DNA from: Leeia oryzae DSM 17879 | GTDB lineage: Bacteria > Pseudomonadota > Gammaproteobacteria > Burkholderiales > Leeiaceae | Direction: 5' to 3' | DNA length: 64,000 nt | Assembly: GCF_000376945.1 (NCBI RefSeq) | Contig: NZ_AQXU01000013.1 | Coordinates: 53,691-117,690, forward strand | Shown here: positions 33,819 through 42,484 of the stretch, in pieces | Numbering within the stretch: position 1 is the first letter of the stretch | How the letters are laid out: every line of letters begins with the position of its first letter | The notes under the pieces: model-generated | What the model was told of the DNA's origin: nothing | The model's input: only the letters and a program-made list of their open reading frames with translations | The model's database searches: none | Position numbers and translations under genes: made by a program

Positions 33819-35015
33819 CTACTGCAAGGGCACGCAACTGGCCACATGCTGGCCGATTTCGATAGACGCCGTGGCGGCAGGCGAAGGCGCGTTACAGACA
33901 TGAATGCTGCGGGTTTTCTGGATGATATGGAAATCATCTACCAGCTCGCCGTTTGGTTTCAGTGCCTGTGCACGGATACCTGCAGGGGCAGGGACCAGAT
34001 CATCACTCTGAATTTCCGGAATCAGCTGCTGCAAGCTGCGTACAAACGCGGCTTTGCTCCAAGAGCGGACCATTTCTTCCAGACCTTCTTTCCAGTATTT
34101 GGCAGACAGAGTCCAGAAACCTTTATATCCCATGACCTCGGCAAAATCACGCAGGTTGAAATCGGTCTTCTTGTAGCCTTCACGGGCCATGGCCAGCACG
34201 GCATTCGGACCTGCCTCAACATGCCCACCGATCATGCGGGTGTAGTGCACCCCAAGGAAAGGGAACGACGGGTTAGGAACCGGGTAAATCAGGTGTTTTA
34301 CCAGATGGCGTTTCTCTGGTTTCAGTTCGTAGTATTCGCCACGGAACGGGATGATTTTCAAGTCGGCGGTCGCACCGTCCATGTTGGCAACGCGGTCACT
34401 GTGCAGACCGGCACAGTTGATCAGGAACTTGGCCGTGAAATCGCCCTTGCTGGTTTCCAGATGGATTTGCTGGCCCACCTCTTTGATGGCCAGCACTTTG
34501 GTACCCAGACGGACCGTGCCGCCAGCTTCCTCGACGAGTCTGCCAAAGGTTTCGCATACCTGGCGGTAATTCACGATACCGGCGGAAGGGACCTGAATGG
34601 CTTCCAGTCCGCTGACGTGGGGTTCGATAACCTTGAGCTCATCCGGGCCAATGCGTTTTACATCCAGGCCGTTTTCCAGCCCGCGTTTGTAAAGGTTGTC
34701 CAGATGCTGTAATTCTTCGACTTTGGTGGCGACAATCACTTTGCCGCATAGCTCATGCTCGATATCGTGCTTCTGGCAGAATTCTACCATAGAGCGATTG
34801 CCCGCTTTGGCAAAGCGAGCCTTGAAACTGCCGGGTTTGTAGTAGATGCCAGAGTGAATCACGCCACTGTTGTGACCAGTCTGGTGTGCGGCCAGTACGT
34901 CTTCCTTTTCCAGCAGCAGAATTGAAGCGCCCGGAAAGCGCTGGCTCAGTGCGTAAGCGGTTGATAAACCGACAATACCACCACCCACAATTACGTAGTC
35001 ATGAATCTGGCTCAC
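33819..35015 (-). CDS. lhgO: L-2-hydroxyglutarate dehydrogenase
   Basis: An FAD enzyme that oxidises L-2-hydroxyglutarate to 2-oxoglutarate and passes electrons to the quinone pool. It has 398 residues with a GTG start and an AAAGGAT site. The dinucleotide fold VIVGGGIVGLSTAYALSQRFP is at residues 8-28; HQTGHNSGVIHSGIYYKPGS near residue 45 is the diagnostic FAD-contacting stretch of LhgO. It follows glaH, the order known from E. coli csiD-lhgO, but a terminator-like hairpin separates the two here. Confidence 0.93.
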   Translation of the reverse strand: MSQIHDYVIVGGGIVGLSTAYALSQRFPGASILLLEKEDVLAAHQTGHNSGVIHSGIYYKPGSFKARFAKAGNRSMVEFCQKHDIEHELCGKVIVATKVEELQHLDNLYKRGLENGLDVKRIGPDELKVIEPHVSGLEAIQVPSAGIVNYRQVCETFGRLVEEAGGTVRLGTKVLAIKEVGQQIHLETSKGDFTAKFLINCAGLHSDRVANMDGATADLKIIPFRGEYYELKPEKRHLVKHLIYPVPNPSFPFLGVHYTRMIGGHVEAGPNAVLAMAREGYKKTDFNLRDFAEVMGYKGFWTLSAKYWKEGLEEMVRSWSKAAFVRSLQQLIPEIQSDDLVPAPAGIRAQALKPNGELVDDFHIIQKTRSIHVCNAPSPAATASIEIGQHVASCVPLQ

Positions 35016-35030
35016 TCAAGATCCTTTAAT

Positions 35031-35085
35031 GCAAAAAATAAGGAAACGGACATCCATGGACAGTTTGGCGTATGCCCGTTTCCTT
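35031..35085 (-). terminator. intra-operon terminator between glaH and lhgO
   Basis: A perfect 10-bp stem AAGGAAACGG/CCGTTTCCTT (35040-35049 with 35076-35085), loop of 26 bases. On the minus strand it is followed at once by TATTTTTT (35040-35033). It lies in the 181-base gap just before the lhgO ribosome site, so it probably lowers lhgO transcription relative to glaH. Confidence 0.65.
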
Positions 35086-35196
35086 TGGGACAAGTTACTG
35101 ATGTCATGAGATTGTACTCATGAAACCGGAGTGACTGTCTTGTTTTCGGGTAGCTGTGCCCTCTACCCATGCAGTCTTGGCCGGCGGGACGCTGCA

Positions 35197-36141
35197 TTAA
35201 TGGGCTGCAAATGTACCGCGTTGACGCATCAGTTCGCGGTGCAGCTCTGGGTGTTTCTCAAACGGTGCACGACCATGTAGCCAGAACAGGTTGTTCAGCA
35301 TGACCAGCTGGCCGACAGGCAACGGCATCGCTTTGGTTTCTGGCGAGTTTTCCATCGAGTCAGACAGGTCTTTCAGCCAGGTGGCGTGCTCGATGGTTTC
35401 CGGGCACACAAACTGGTCGATAAAACATGCGCATGGGTGGTTGTTCAGCTGGAAGAACGTCCGGCGCTTGATGGTCTGTTGTACATTTTTGCTTGGTGGT
35501 GCCTTGTAGGTAAATTCATAGCTGGCCAATGGATGGGTGCTGAATTTTTCCAGATCTTCCCAGTCATCCAGGTGCAGCAGACGGGATTCACCGCCTTTGG
35601 CGTTGCGCTCTTCAAACTTCATCATCAGCAGCCAGTCGGTTGGCTCATCCACAAATGTACCATCGGTATGCAGGGTAAACAGACGGTAGGCCTGACGCAG
35701 GTAAGAGTCGCTGCTGTCGGTATCTTTTACCAGGAATCGTGCATAGTAGGTGCCAGACATGGCATCAAAGTTAGATGTACCCACCAGATGGCTTACGGCA
35801 GTACCAAATTTGACATAGTCGTCTTTTTCCATGGTACGGCCTTGGACACCAATGGTGTACCCGCCAGTCAAGCGGTCATGCAGAATGCCGCGCAGCAAAC
35901 CACGGAATTTATGATCCAGCAGGGATTCCAGAATCTGGGCAATCACAAAACGCATGTAAGGAACGTATTCCAGGTTCTGGCTATTGATGTGACGTGTTTT
36001 CTCGAAGAACGCATCAATGACCTGATTGTTCAGTTCGATGTGATACATGCGATGGTGTTCTGGATGCGGCACGATGCGGTATCCATTGCCTTCGCAGAAA
36101 AATTCCTGACGGGTGTGACTCAGTTTGGTTGGGGCATTCAC
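35197..36141 (-). CDS. glaH: glutarate 2-hydroxylase (CsiD family)
   Basis: A 314-residue Fe(II)/2-oxoglutarate dioxygenase that turns glutarate into L-2-hydroxyglutarate with release of succinate and CO2. The start is GTG, with a strong AGAGGAGA site. The iron facial triad is visible as HTDGTFVDEPTDW (His-x-Asp, about residue 162) with the distal His in FWLHGRAPFEKH (about 292), and the 2-oxoglutarate-binding Arg is in the HRELMRQRG end. It feeds LhgO, next on the strand. In known hosts it completes lysine breakdown through glutarate. Confidence 0.93.
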   Translation of the reverse strand: MNAPTKLSHTRQEFFCEGNGYRIVPHPEHHRMYHIELNNQVIDAFFEKTRHINSQNLEYVPYMRFVIAQILESLLDHKFRGLLRGILHDRLTGGYTIGVQGRTMEKDDYVKFGTAVSHLVGTSNFDAMSGTYYARFLVKDTDSSDSYLRQAYRLFTLHTDGTFVDEPTDWLLMMKFEERNAKGGESRLLHLDDWEDLEKFSTHPLASYEFTYKAPPSKNVQQTIKRRTFFQLNNHPCACFIDQFVCPETIEHATWLKDLSDSMENSPETKAMPLPVGQLVMLNNLFWLHGRAPFEKHPELHRELMRQRGTFAAH

Positions 36142-36274
36142 GGCTGTTCTCCTCTTGTTGGGGGGTGTCTGGAAAACAGTCTAGGGCGAGAGGAGAAATC
36201 AAACAATCCGCGCAGAACGCGAAATAATTCAGAAAAACTGAAGAGTTGAAAATGGTCAAAAGTTAGCATGCAAA

Positions 36275-36294
36275 CAAGGGGTTACCCCCTTGTG
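36275..36294. repeat. 8-bp inverted repeat upstream of glaH
   Basis: ACAAGGGG/CCCCTTGT (36275-36282 with 36287-36294), 4-base spacer TTAC, between the ghrA stop and glaH. It could be the ghrA end signal or a regulator site; there is no T-run. Confidence 0.4.
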
Positions 36295-36311
36295 CACTTA
36301 ATAGTCACCAC

Positions 36312-37232
36312 TTAATAGCCGCGCTCGCGATCCACAAGCCCGCTCACCGGCTTGCCTGCGTCAAACGCTTGCAGTTTGTTGGCGATCTGTTCTGCAGCAT
36401 CATGCAGCGGCGTGATACCGGCAACATGCGGGGTTACCCGTATGGCAGGATGAGACCAGAACGGATGAGTGGCTGGCAGTGGCTCCTGCCGGAAGACATC
36501 CAGCGCTGCGCCAGCCAGCTGGCCACGGTCCAGTGCGGCCAGCAAGTCCTCATCCACCACCTGGGCACCGCGCGCCATATTGATCAGGAATGCCCCTTTG
36601 GGTAACCGGTCCAGAACATCGCGGTTGATCAGGTTGCTGGTTTGTGGCGTCAGCGGCAGCAGGTTGATCAGCACTTTGCAATGCGGCAACATCTCTTGCA
36701 AACCAGCGCCCCCCCAATGGGTGGTCATGCCGGGTATGGCTTCAGGCGAGTTCCGCCAGCCATGCACCGGAAACCCGAGCGACTGGCAGCGCTGCGCAAC
36801 AACCGATCCCAGCTGACCAAGGCCCAGAATGCCAATGGGCCATTGCTGCTTGTCATCCAGCGCGTAGGGCAGCCATTTGGCCTGCTTTTGTTGCTGGCGG
36901 TAATCTGCATCGCGGTAAAACCAGTCCAGTATCATGCGTGTTGCGTAGTCAGCCATCTGGGTTGCCATACCACTGTCTTCCAGCCGGATCAGTGGTAGCG
37001 TCGCTGGGCAGTGGGCTATCAAGGCATCTACCCCGGCACCCAGTGCAAACATGGCTTTCAGGTCAGGTTGCTGTTGGAACAGTAGTGCAGGCGGTTTCCA
37101 GGCAATGGCATAGTCTGCGCCCGCAGGGGCGGCTTCCCAGGCTTCTAGCCGGATATCCGGCATATGGCGAGCCAGAGCAGCTTGCCACTGTTGCATGTCT
37201 TCACCTTGTGAGTAAAAAACAACCCGCATCAT
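36312..37232 (-). CDS. ghrA: glyoxylate/hydroxypyruvate reductase A
   Basis: An NAD(P)H-dependent 2-hydroxyacid dehydrogenase of 306 residues. The Rossmann loop is IGILGLGQLGSVVAQRC (about residue 133), and the catalytic region includes NMARGAQVVDEDLL with the Arg and the VTPHVAGIT His (about 279). Overall features match GhrA over GhrB (no DRLPKGAFLINMARG difference, short N-terminal domain). The start is ATGATG at 37232 or 37229, overlapping the stop of the esterase gene as ATGA. It is the last gene of a six-gene minus-strand unit. Confidence 0.87.
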   Translation of the reverse strand: MMRVVFYSQGEDMQQWQAALARHMPDIRLEAWEAAPAGADYAIAWKPPALLFQQQPDLKAMFALGAGVDALIAHCPATLPLIRLEDSGMATQMADYATRMILDWFYRDADYRQQQKQAKWLPYALDDKQQWPIGILGLGQLGSVVAQRCQSLGFPVHGWRNSPEAIPGMTTHWGGAGLQEMLPHCKVLINLLPLTPQTSNLINRDVLDRLPKGAFLINMARGAQVVDEDLLAALDRGQLAGAALDVFRQEPLPATHPFWSHPAIRVTPHVAGITPLHDAAEQIANKLQAFDAGKPVSGLVDRERGY

Positions 37233-37909
37233 GCTTCCCGCCACAAGTTGATCAGCCAGTCAGACAAGTCTTCAATTTCTTCTGCGCACACCGAGTGTGG
37301 TGTCGGGTACTCATGCCACTCCACCTGATAGCCCCAGTCTTGGACCTGCTGACAGGCTTCTTCCCCCAACTGAATGCGTATCACCGGGTCATAGGTGCCA
37401 TGGCCGGCAAAGATGGGGGTATCAAAATTGGCCGGTTGGCGAATTTTGTCCAGAGAATCGGTATTGGGCAGATAGGTGGAAAGGGCAACAATCCCGCCCA
37501 GGGTGTGCGGGCAGGTTAACCCTGCATAGTAGGCCATGACGCCACCCTGCGAAAAACCGGCCAGCAGAATGTGCTGCGGGGCAATGCCGCGCTGTATTTC
37601 CCGGTCGATCAAGGCTTGTATCTGGGCATTGGATGCCGTAATGCCGGTTTCATCCACTGTGCGGTGGACATCCGACAAGGTAATGATGTCATACCAGGCA
37701 CGCATCACATAGCCGTTGTTGACCGTAATGGGTTGCATGGGCGCATGCGGGAAAACAAACCGGACAGACAAACCCTCAGGCAATTCCAGCTCGCTGGTCA
37801 TCGGGAAAAAGTCGTGACCATCTGCACCCAGACCATGCAGCCAGATAATGCTGTGTGTGGGTTTGTCCCCCAGGGTGTGTTCAACGCATGGAAGTAGTTG
37901 TTCAGTCAT
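37229..37909 (-). CDS. carboxylesterase/phospholipase (YpfH/EstB type)
   Basis: A 226-residue alpha/beta hydrolase of the carboxylesterase type 2 family. IIWLHGLGADGHDF near residue 21 is the oxyanion-hole region, the nucleophile Ser is in LAGFSQGGVMAYY (about 119), the acid Asp is in GTYDPVI (about 173) and the catalytic His in YPTPHSVCAEE (about 205). Such enzymes cleave short-chain esters and lysophospholipids or depalmitoylate proteins; the real substrate is unknown. It is soluble, with no signal peptide. It lies three bases after tag and overlaps ghrA. Confidence 0.9.
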   Translation of the reverse strand: MTEQLLPCVEHTLGDKPTHSIIWLHGLGADGHDFFPMTSELELPEGLSVRFVFPHAPMQPITVNNGYVMRAWYDIITLSDVHRTVDETGITASNAQIQALIDREIQRGIAPQHILLAGFSQGGVMAYYAGLTCPHTLGGIVALSTYLPNTDSLDKIRQPANFDTPIFAGHGTYDPVIRIQLGEEACQQVQDWGYQVEWHEYPTPHSVCAEEIEDLSDWLINLWREA

Positions 37910-37911
37910 TT

Positions 37912-38505
37912 TCAGATATCTTCTCTAGTAGCACAGTGGCAGTGTTGTTCATGATCATTAATCATGCCAACCGCCTGCATGAATGAATACATGATAGTCG
38001 AACCTACAAACTTGAACCCCTTTTTGGTCAAATCCTTAGAGATTTGATCCGAGAGTATTGTTTTGGCCGGTGCCTGACGGTAATCGTCCCAACGGTTTAC
38101 AATCGGCTGGTTATCTACATAACGCCAGATGAAGGCATCAAAAGAGCCATGAGCTGCTTGTATTTCCATAAAGGCGTTTGCATTCCGGATGGCACTGGCT
38201 ACTTTTAGACGATTCCGGATGATGCCAGGGTTATTTAATAGCTCAATGACCTTGTCATCGTTGTAGGTTGCGACGGTTTCCGGTGCAAAACCGTCAAATG
38301 CGGCCCGGTAACTGTCCCGCTTGTTGAGAACCGTTTCCCAGCTAAGGCCTGCCTGGGCCCCCTCCAGAATCAGCATCTCAAACAGATGCCGGTCATCATG
38401 GGACGGAATCCCCCATTCCTGATCATGGTAATCAACATATCTGGGGTTCGACAAGTTCACCCAACCGCAACGGTGCAAATGGCTAGTCATTGTCACTGCT
38501 TTCAA
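37912..38505 (-). CDS. tag: DNA-3-methyladenine glycosylase I
   Basis: Tag removes 3-methyladenine from alkylated DNA. It has 197 residues (an alternative start is the ATG at 38490). HRCGWVNLSNPRYVDYHDQEWG opens the domain with the zinc-binding Cys; LEGAQAGLSWETVLNKRDSY carries the catalytic Glu, FKFVGSTIMYSFMQAVGMINDH is the substrate pocket, and the terminal HCHC supplies the remaining zinc ligands. The ATG overlaps the stop of the permease gene. A second methyladenine glycosylase of AlkA type is at 42485. Confidence 0.95.
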   Translation of the reverse strand: MKAVTMTSHLHRCGWVNLSNPRYVDYHDQEWGIPSHDDRHLFEMLILEGAQAGLSWETVLNKRDSYRAAFDGFAPETVATYNDDKVIELLNNPGIIRNRLKVASAIRNANAFMEIQAAHGSFDAFIWRYVDNQPIVNRWDDYRQAPAKTILSDQISKDLTKKGFKFVGSTIMYSFMQAVGMINDHEQHCHCATREDI

Positions 38506-39176
38506 AAACGTGGCTTTTTGCCAAGGTATTGAAGATCATTAAAACTGCTTACCCATTCCGGTTTGTAAACTACCATCAGGGTCAGCAGAAAACCGGTCTG
38601 GAAGGCTTCTCCCCAGGACAATAGTAACCAGAAGGGTAGATAGTCACTCAATAAAAAATCCAGCGGGTAGGCGCCAATCAAACTTAGCAGAAAGACAGCA
38701 AAGAATCCTGTCGCCGCAAATACAATCGCAGCGCCGATAAAGCCACCGCCCAGCAGAAAGATGAACAGATTTTTAGGAAGAAAGCGCTGCTGCAACCAAA
38801 GCAGACCACTGGCCATGCCAACCGGACAAAGCGCAAGCAACAGGGCATTGACTGGCAATGCCTGCCAGTGATGGGTATTCACCGCGGTATGCACAAGCAG
38901 AACGGCCACCATGGCAAAACTGGCCAGCCAGCCACCCAGCATCCGGGTTACCAGCGTGGCACCCAGTAAATGGAGGGCAAGCCCCGGGCGAATGTTGGCC
39001 TGCAATTGCCAGAAGAAAGACACCAGGACAATCGAGCCGAACAGAACGTGTTGCTGGCTGTTGTTCAGTAGACGCTTCCAGTCCTGCTTGACGCCGGCAA
39101 ACACCAGCACCGAGACCAGTAGCAGGCCACTCACTATGTTTAACCACAGGGGGATTAGCGCTGCTGGCGTGTCCAT
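38502..39176 (-). CDS. CbiM-like energy-coupling-factor permease
   Basis: A 224-residue inner-membrane protein with about seven helices. GLALHLLGATLVTRMLGGWLA and HTAVNTHHWQALPVNALLLALCPVG resemble the CbiM/NikM family of substrate-binding membrane proteins for cobalt or nickel uptake. However, the N-terminal metal-binding MHI(M) motif typical of CbiM is not present, and no CbiN/Q/O partner is in the window. The substrate is therefore uncertain. It starts seven bases after mogA and overlaps tag. Confidence 0.7.
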   Translation of the reverse strand: MDTPAALIPLWLNIVSGLLLVSVLVFAGVKQDWKRLLNNSQQHVLFGSIVLVSFFWQLQANIRPGLALHLLGATLVTRMLGGWLASFAMVAVLLVHTAVNTHHWQALPVNALLLALCPVGMASGLLWLQQRFLPKNLFIFLLGGGFIGAAIVFAATGFFAVFLLSLIGAYPLDFLLSDYLPFWLLLSWGEAFQTGFLLTLMVVYKPEWVSSFNDLQYLGKKPRF

Positions 39177-39183
39177 GACGGGA

Positions 39184-39780
39184 TCAGGTCTGTTGTGGTT
39201 TTACGGCAGATTTGGGACGAAACGCTTTGACAACGGCTGGATTGGTTTCAACATAGGGTGCCCCGATCAGATCCAGACAATACGGGACTGCCGCAAAGAT
39301 GCCAGGCACCATCACTGAGCCGTCTTCCGCCTTCAGGCCTTCCAGCGTCTCCTTGATAGCTTTAGGTTGCCCGGGCAGATTCAGGATCAGACTCTGCTTG
39401 CGGATCACGCCAACCTGACGGGATAAAATGGCCGTTGGAACAAACGCCAGACTGATCTGTCGCATTTGTTCCCCAAAACCGGGCATGACACGGTCTGCAA
39501 CCGCCATGGTCGCTTCTGGTGTCACATCTCTGGGGGCAGGGCCCGTACCGCCGGTGGTCAGCACCAGATCACAGCCTGCATGATCCACCAGATCCCGCAG
39601 GGTATCTTCAATCACGGCTTGTTCATCCGGAATCAGACGGTTTTCCATGGTCCACGGGGTAGTCAGCGCCTCGCCAAACCAGCTTTGCAAGGCAGGCAAG
39701 CCTTTGTCTTCATAGACACCACTGCTGGCACGGTCACTGATCGATACCAGACCGATTTTTAGCGCGCGCGCCTCACTCAT
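39184..39780 (-). CDS. mogA: molybdopterin adenylyltransferase MogA
   Basis: MogA adenylates molybdopterin before molybdate insertion. It has 198 residues from the ATG at 39780, which overlaps the darP stop by 8 bases; longer starts are possible but overlap more. IGLVSISDRASSGVYEDKGLP opens the domain, and the TTGGTGPAPRDVTPEAT loop (about residue 79) is the substrate-binding signature. It lies far from moaD-moaE-mobA-moaC and is transcribed with darP. Confidence 0.93.
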   Translation of the reverse strand: MSEARALKIGLVSISDRASSGVYEDKGLPALQSWFGEALTTPWTMENRLIPDEQAVIEDTLRDLVDHAGCDLVLTTGGTGPAPRDVTPEATMAVADRVMPGFGEQMRQISLAFVPTAILSRQVGVIRKQSLILNLPGQPKAIKETLEGLKAEDGSVMVPGIFAAVPYCLDLIGAPYVETNPAVVKAFRPKSAVKPQQT

Positions 39781-40351
39781 CGTCATCCTCCATGTCCTCG
39801 TCTTCCAGATCTTCATCTGTCGGTTCAGATACCGGGATAGGAGGCGGTTGCAGGGCTTTCAGTAGCTGGAATAATTCGCGGTATGCCTTGGGAGGCTTGT
39901 TCAGCTCACGCTCTTTCAGCGCGTTTCTCACCAGTTGGCGAACCTGCTGAATATCCGCCTCCGGAAACTCGTCGGCAAACAGGGTAATGGCATTGCTATC
40001 GCTTACCAGCTTGTCACGCCAGCGTTCAATGCGGTGCAGCCAGGCCGTCTGGGCGCTGGAACTCTGGGTCAACTGGTCCAGATACGCCTGGATGGGAGCA
40101 GCGTCCACATGCCGCATCAGTTTGCCAATATATTGGGACTGGCGACGAATGGCGCCATGCGCAGTCAACCGTTTTGCTTCCATGATGGCATCAAACAGGC
40201 GCTCTGGCAGCTGCAGCTTCTTGAGCTGATCCTTACCCAGGGCAACCAGTGCATCGCCCATGGTTTGCAAAGCGTGCATTTCACGTTTTTTCTGCGATTT
40301 GCTAGGGCCGTCGTCTAGCGGCTCGTCGTCATAGTAATCTGATGGATTCAT
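39773..40351 (-). CDS. darP: ribosome-associated protein DarP (YjgA)
   Basis: DarP helps late assembly of the 50S subunit. It has 192 residues from the ATG at 40351; the frame is open upstream to 40432 but only the MNPSDYYDDE start fits. SKSQKKREMHALQTMGDALV, LPERLFDAIMEAKRLTAHGAIRRQSQYIGKLMR and LRAH-type helices (here ERWRDKLVSDSNAI) are the family pattern, with a strongly acidic tail. It is divergent from pmbA, the arrangement of E. coli yjgA-pmbA. It is first in the darP-mogA-cbiM-tag-esterase-ghrA unit. Confidence 0.93.
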   Translation of the reverse strand: MNPSDYYDDEPLDDGPSKSQKKREMHALQTMGDALVALGKDQLKKLQLPERLFDAIMEAKRLTAHGAIRRQSQYIGKLMRHVDAAPIQAYLDQLTQSSSAQTAWLHRIERWRDKLVSDSNAITLFADEFPEADIQQVRQLVRNALKERELNKPPKAYRELFQLLKALQPPPIPVSEPTDEDLEDEDMEDDDE

Positions 40352-40518
40352 GCTTATGTTCTGGTATGGTCGCGTGATAAAAGGCTGTCGCGTCAGCACT
40401 AGCACGCGATACACTATCAAAGCTGTTATCATACCATTCTATTGGGTTGCTTGCCTGATCACTGCTATAAATAGCGGGCGGGTAATCAGGTTACTGTTGT
40501 TAATTTCAGGATGAATTT

Positions 40519-41859
40519 GTGGCTAATACTCCGTTTTCTTACTCACAAGACGAACTCAAACAATTGGTCAGTGATGTACTGTCATACGCGCGCCAGAAAG
40601 GGGCAACGGCTGCAGATGCAGAAGTGTCCGAAGGTGCCGGACATACGGTCTCTGTTCGTCTGGGTGAAACAGAAACCATCGAATATCATCGTGACAAAGG
40701 CTTTGGCGTTACCGTCTATCACGGGCAGGCCAAAGGGCATGCCAGTACCGGAGACTTCAGCAAGGCGGCCCTGCAGGCAACTGTTGATGCCGCGCTCGAT
40801 ATTGCGCGCTATACCGCTTCAGACCCGTTTGCCGGCCTGGCAGACCCGGACATGCTGGCTACCCGTTTCCCGGACCTGGATTTGTTTCACCCATCCAATC
40901 TGAGTGTCGAAGAGAGTATCCGCCTGGCGACATTGTGTGAAGATGCGGCCAGAGCCGTTGATCCTCGCATCACCAATTCCGATGGTGCTTCGCTATCAAC
41001 GCAAAGCGGGCAGTTTGTGTACGGCAATACCCTGGGTTTCCTGGCCGGTTTTCCTACCTCAAGGCATTCACTGTCTTGTGCCGTGATTGGCGAAGAAGGC
41101 GATGCCATGCAGCGCGACTACTGGTATGACTCCAGTCGACGCTTTGATGATCTGGCCAGTCCTGAATCCATTGGCCGTCGTTGCGGTGAGCGCACGGTAC
41201 GCCGCCTGAATGGCCGCAAGATTGATACCTGCCAGGTGCCTGTTGTATTTGAAGCGCCGATTGCATCCAGTCTGATTGGTCACTTTTTGCAAGCGGTGAG
41301 TGGCACCAGTCTTTATCGCCAGGCCAGTTTCTTGCTGGATAGTCTGGGACAAAGCGTATTTTCACCGATCGTGAACCTGCATGAAGCTCCTTTGATTGTA
41401 CAAGGTCAGGCCAGTACGCCATTTGATGATGAGGGTGTTGCAACCCAAGACCGGATGGTGGTCGAGAATGGTGTGGTGCAAGGATACTTCCTGGGCTCTT
41501 ACAGCGCCCGCAAATTAGGCATGAAAAGTACCGGCAATGCCGGTGGCAGCCATAACCTGATACTCGGGTCGACCGGCGAAGATTTGGCCGCGTTGCTGAA
41601 AAAAATGGGGACAGGCCTGCTGGTAACAGAGCTGATGGGACATGGCACCAACACAGTGACCGGTGACTATTCTCGTGGTGCAGCCGGTTTCTGGGTTGAA
41701 AATGGCGTCATTGCCTATCCGGTTGAAGAAATTACCATTGCAGGTAATCTGAAAGACATGTTTAAAGGGATTGTTGCAATCGGGAACGATCACCTGCCGC
41801 ATGCCAGCCGCCAAACCGGGTCTATTCTGATTGAGAATATGACAGTCGCAGGTAATTGA
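40519..41859 (+). CDS. pmbA: metalloprotease PmbA/TldE
   Basis: The TldE subunit of the TldD/TldE protease, which processes peptide antibiotics and the CcdA antitoxin. It has 446 residues with a GTG start and an AGGA site. Features are GETETIEYHRDKGFGVTVYHGQAKGHAST, the SGTSLYRQASFLLDSLGQ stretch, and LVTELMGHGTNTVTGDYSRGAAGFWVENG near the C-terminus. TldE lacks the metal-binding HExxxH found in TldD, and I see none here; TldD is not in the window. An extended -10 (TGC TATAAA, 40463-40471) lies upstream. Confidence 0.95.
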   Translation: MANTPFSYSQDELKQLVSDVLSYARQKGATAADAEVSEGAGHTVSVRLGETETIEYHRDKGFGVTVYHGQAKGHASTGDFSKAALQATVDAALDIARYTASDPFAGLADPDMLATRFPDLDLFHPSNLSVEESIRLATLCEDAARAVDPRITNSDGASLSTQSGQFVYGNTLGFLAGFPTSRHSLSCAVIGEEGDAMQRDYWYDSSRRFDDLASPESIGRRCGERTVRRLNGRKIDTCQVPVVFEAPIASSLIGHFLQAVSGTSLYRQASFLLDSLGQSVFSPIVNLHEAPLIVQGQASTPFDDEGVATQDRMVVENGVVQGYFLGSYSARKLGMKSTGNAGGSHNLILGSTGEDLAALLKKMGTGLLVTELMGHGTNTVTGDYSRGAAGFWVENGVIAYPVEEITIAGNLKDMFKGIVAIGNDHLPHASRQTGSILIENMTVAGN

Positions 41860-41928
41860 ACGCAATAAATCGTATTTGAATTAACGTATTGGCTGAATTA
41901 TGCCATCAGGTTAATTGGTTTTTGTCAG

Positions 41929-42468
41929 ATGCAAGAGAGTAAATTCGTGAAGCATATTCCTAATCGTTTAGAAACCGGGTTGGAAAGTTTTATTTTCTGG
42001 AGTCGCTGGATTCAGGTTCCTTTATATCTGGGTCTGATTGTGGCGCAATGCGCCTATGTCTGGTCTTTTCTCAAAGAACTCTGGCATCTGGTGCATGACG
42101 TCAATGCCATGGGTGAAACCCAGATCATGCTGATTGTGCTCGGCCTGATTGACGTGGTCATGCTCAGCAACCTGATCATCATGGTCGTGATTGGGGGCTA
42201 CGAAACCTTTGTATCCAAACTGGACCTGGGAACGCACGAGGATGTGCCGGAGTGGCTCTCCCACGTCAACGCAGGCGTGTTGAAGGTCAAGCTGGCAACG
42301 GCACTGATCAGCATTTCCGGTATTCATCTGCTCAAAGGATTTATCAACGCAGATGCCATCAAGGTTGAAACCTTGGCTTCGCAAACCGCCATTCATCTGG
42401 TATTTCTCCTCACGGCCATCGGGCTGGCATGGGTAGACCGTCTCATGACGCCAGCTCGTTCGCATTAA
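41929..42468 (+). CDS. UPF0114 (YqhA-like) inner-membrane protein
   Basis: A 179-residue protein with three to four helices. FWSRWIQVPLYLGLIVAQCAYVW, VLGLIDVVMLSNLIIMVVIGGYETFVSKLD and ISGIHLLKGFINAD match the YqhA/UPF0114 family, whose function is unknown. It has 164 residues in E. coli, so a GTG at 41947 may be the real start. It is followed 17 bases later by the AlkA-type gene. Confidence 0.88.
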   Translation: MQESKFVKHIPNRLETGLESFIFWSRWIQVPLYLGLIVAQCAYVWSFLKELWHLVHDVNAMGETQIMLIVLGLIDVVMLSNLIIMVVIGGYETFVSKLDLGTHEDVPEWLSHVNAGVLKVKLATALISISGIHLLKGFINADAIKVETLASQTAIHLVFLLTAIGLAWVDRLMTPARSH

Positions 42469-42484
42469 GCGTCAGGCTGTTTCA

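Noticed and set aside
33705..34712. A 335-codon plus-strand open frame
   Set aside because: It is antisense to the LysR and lhgO genes, both of which have strong family motifs; it has no ribosome site and no recognisable domain.
35012..35197. A 61-codon minus-strand frame between glaH and lhgO
   Set aside because: It covers the terminator hairpin, has no ribosome site and no family resemblance; the region is better read as regulatory.
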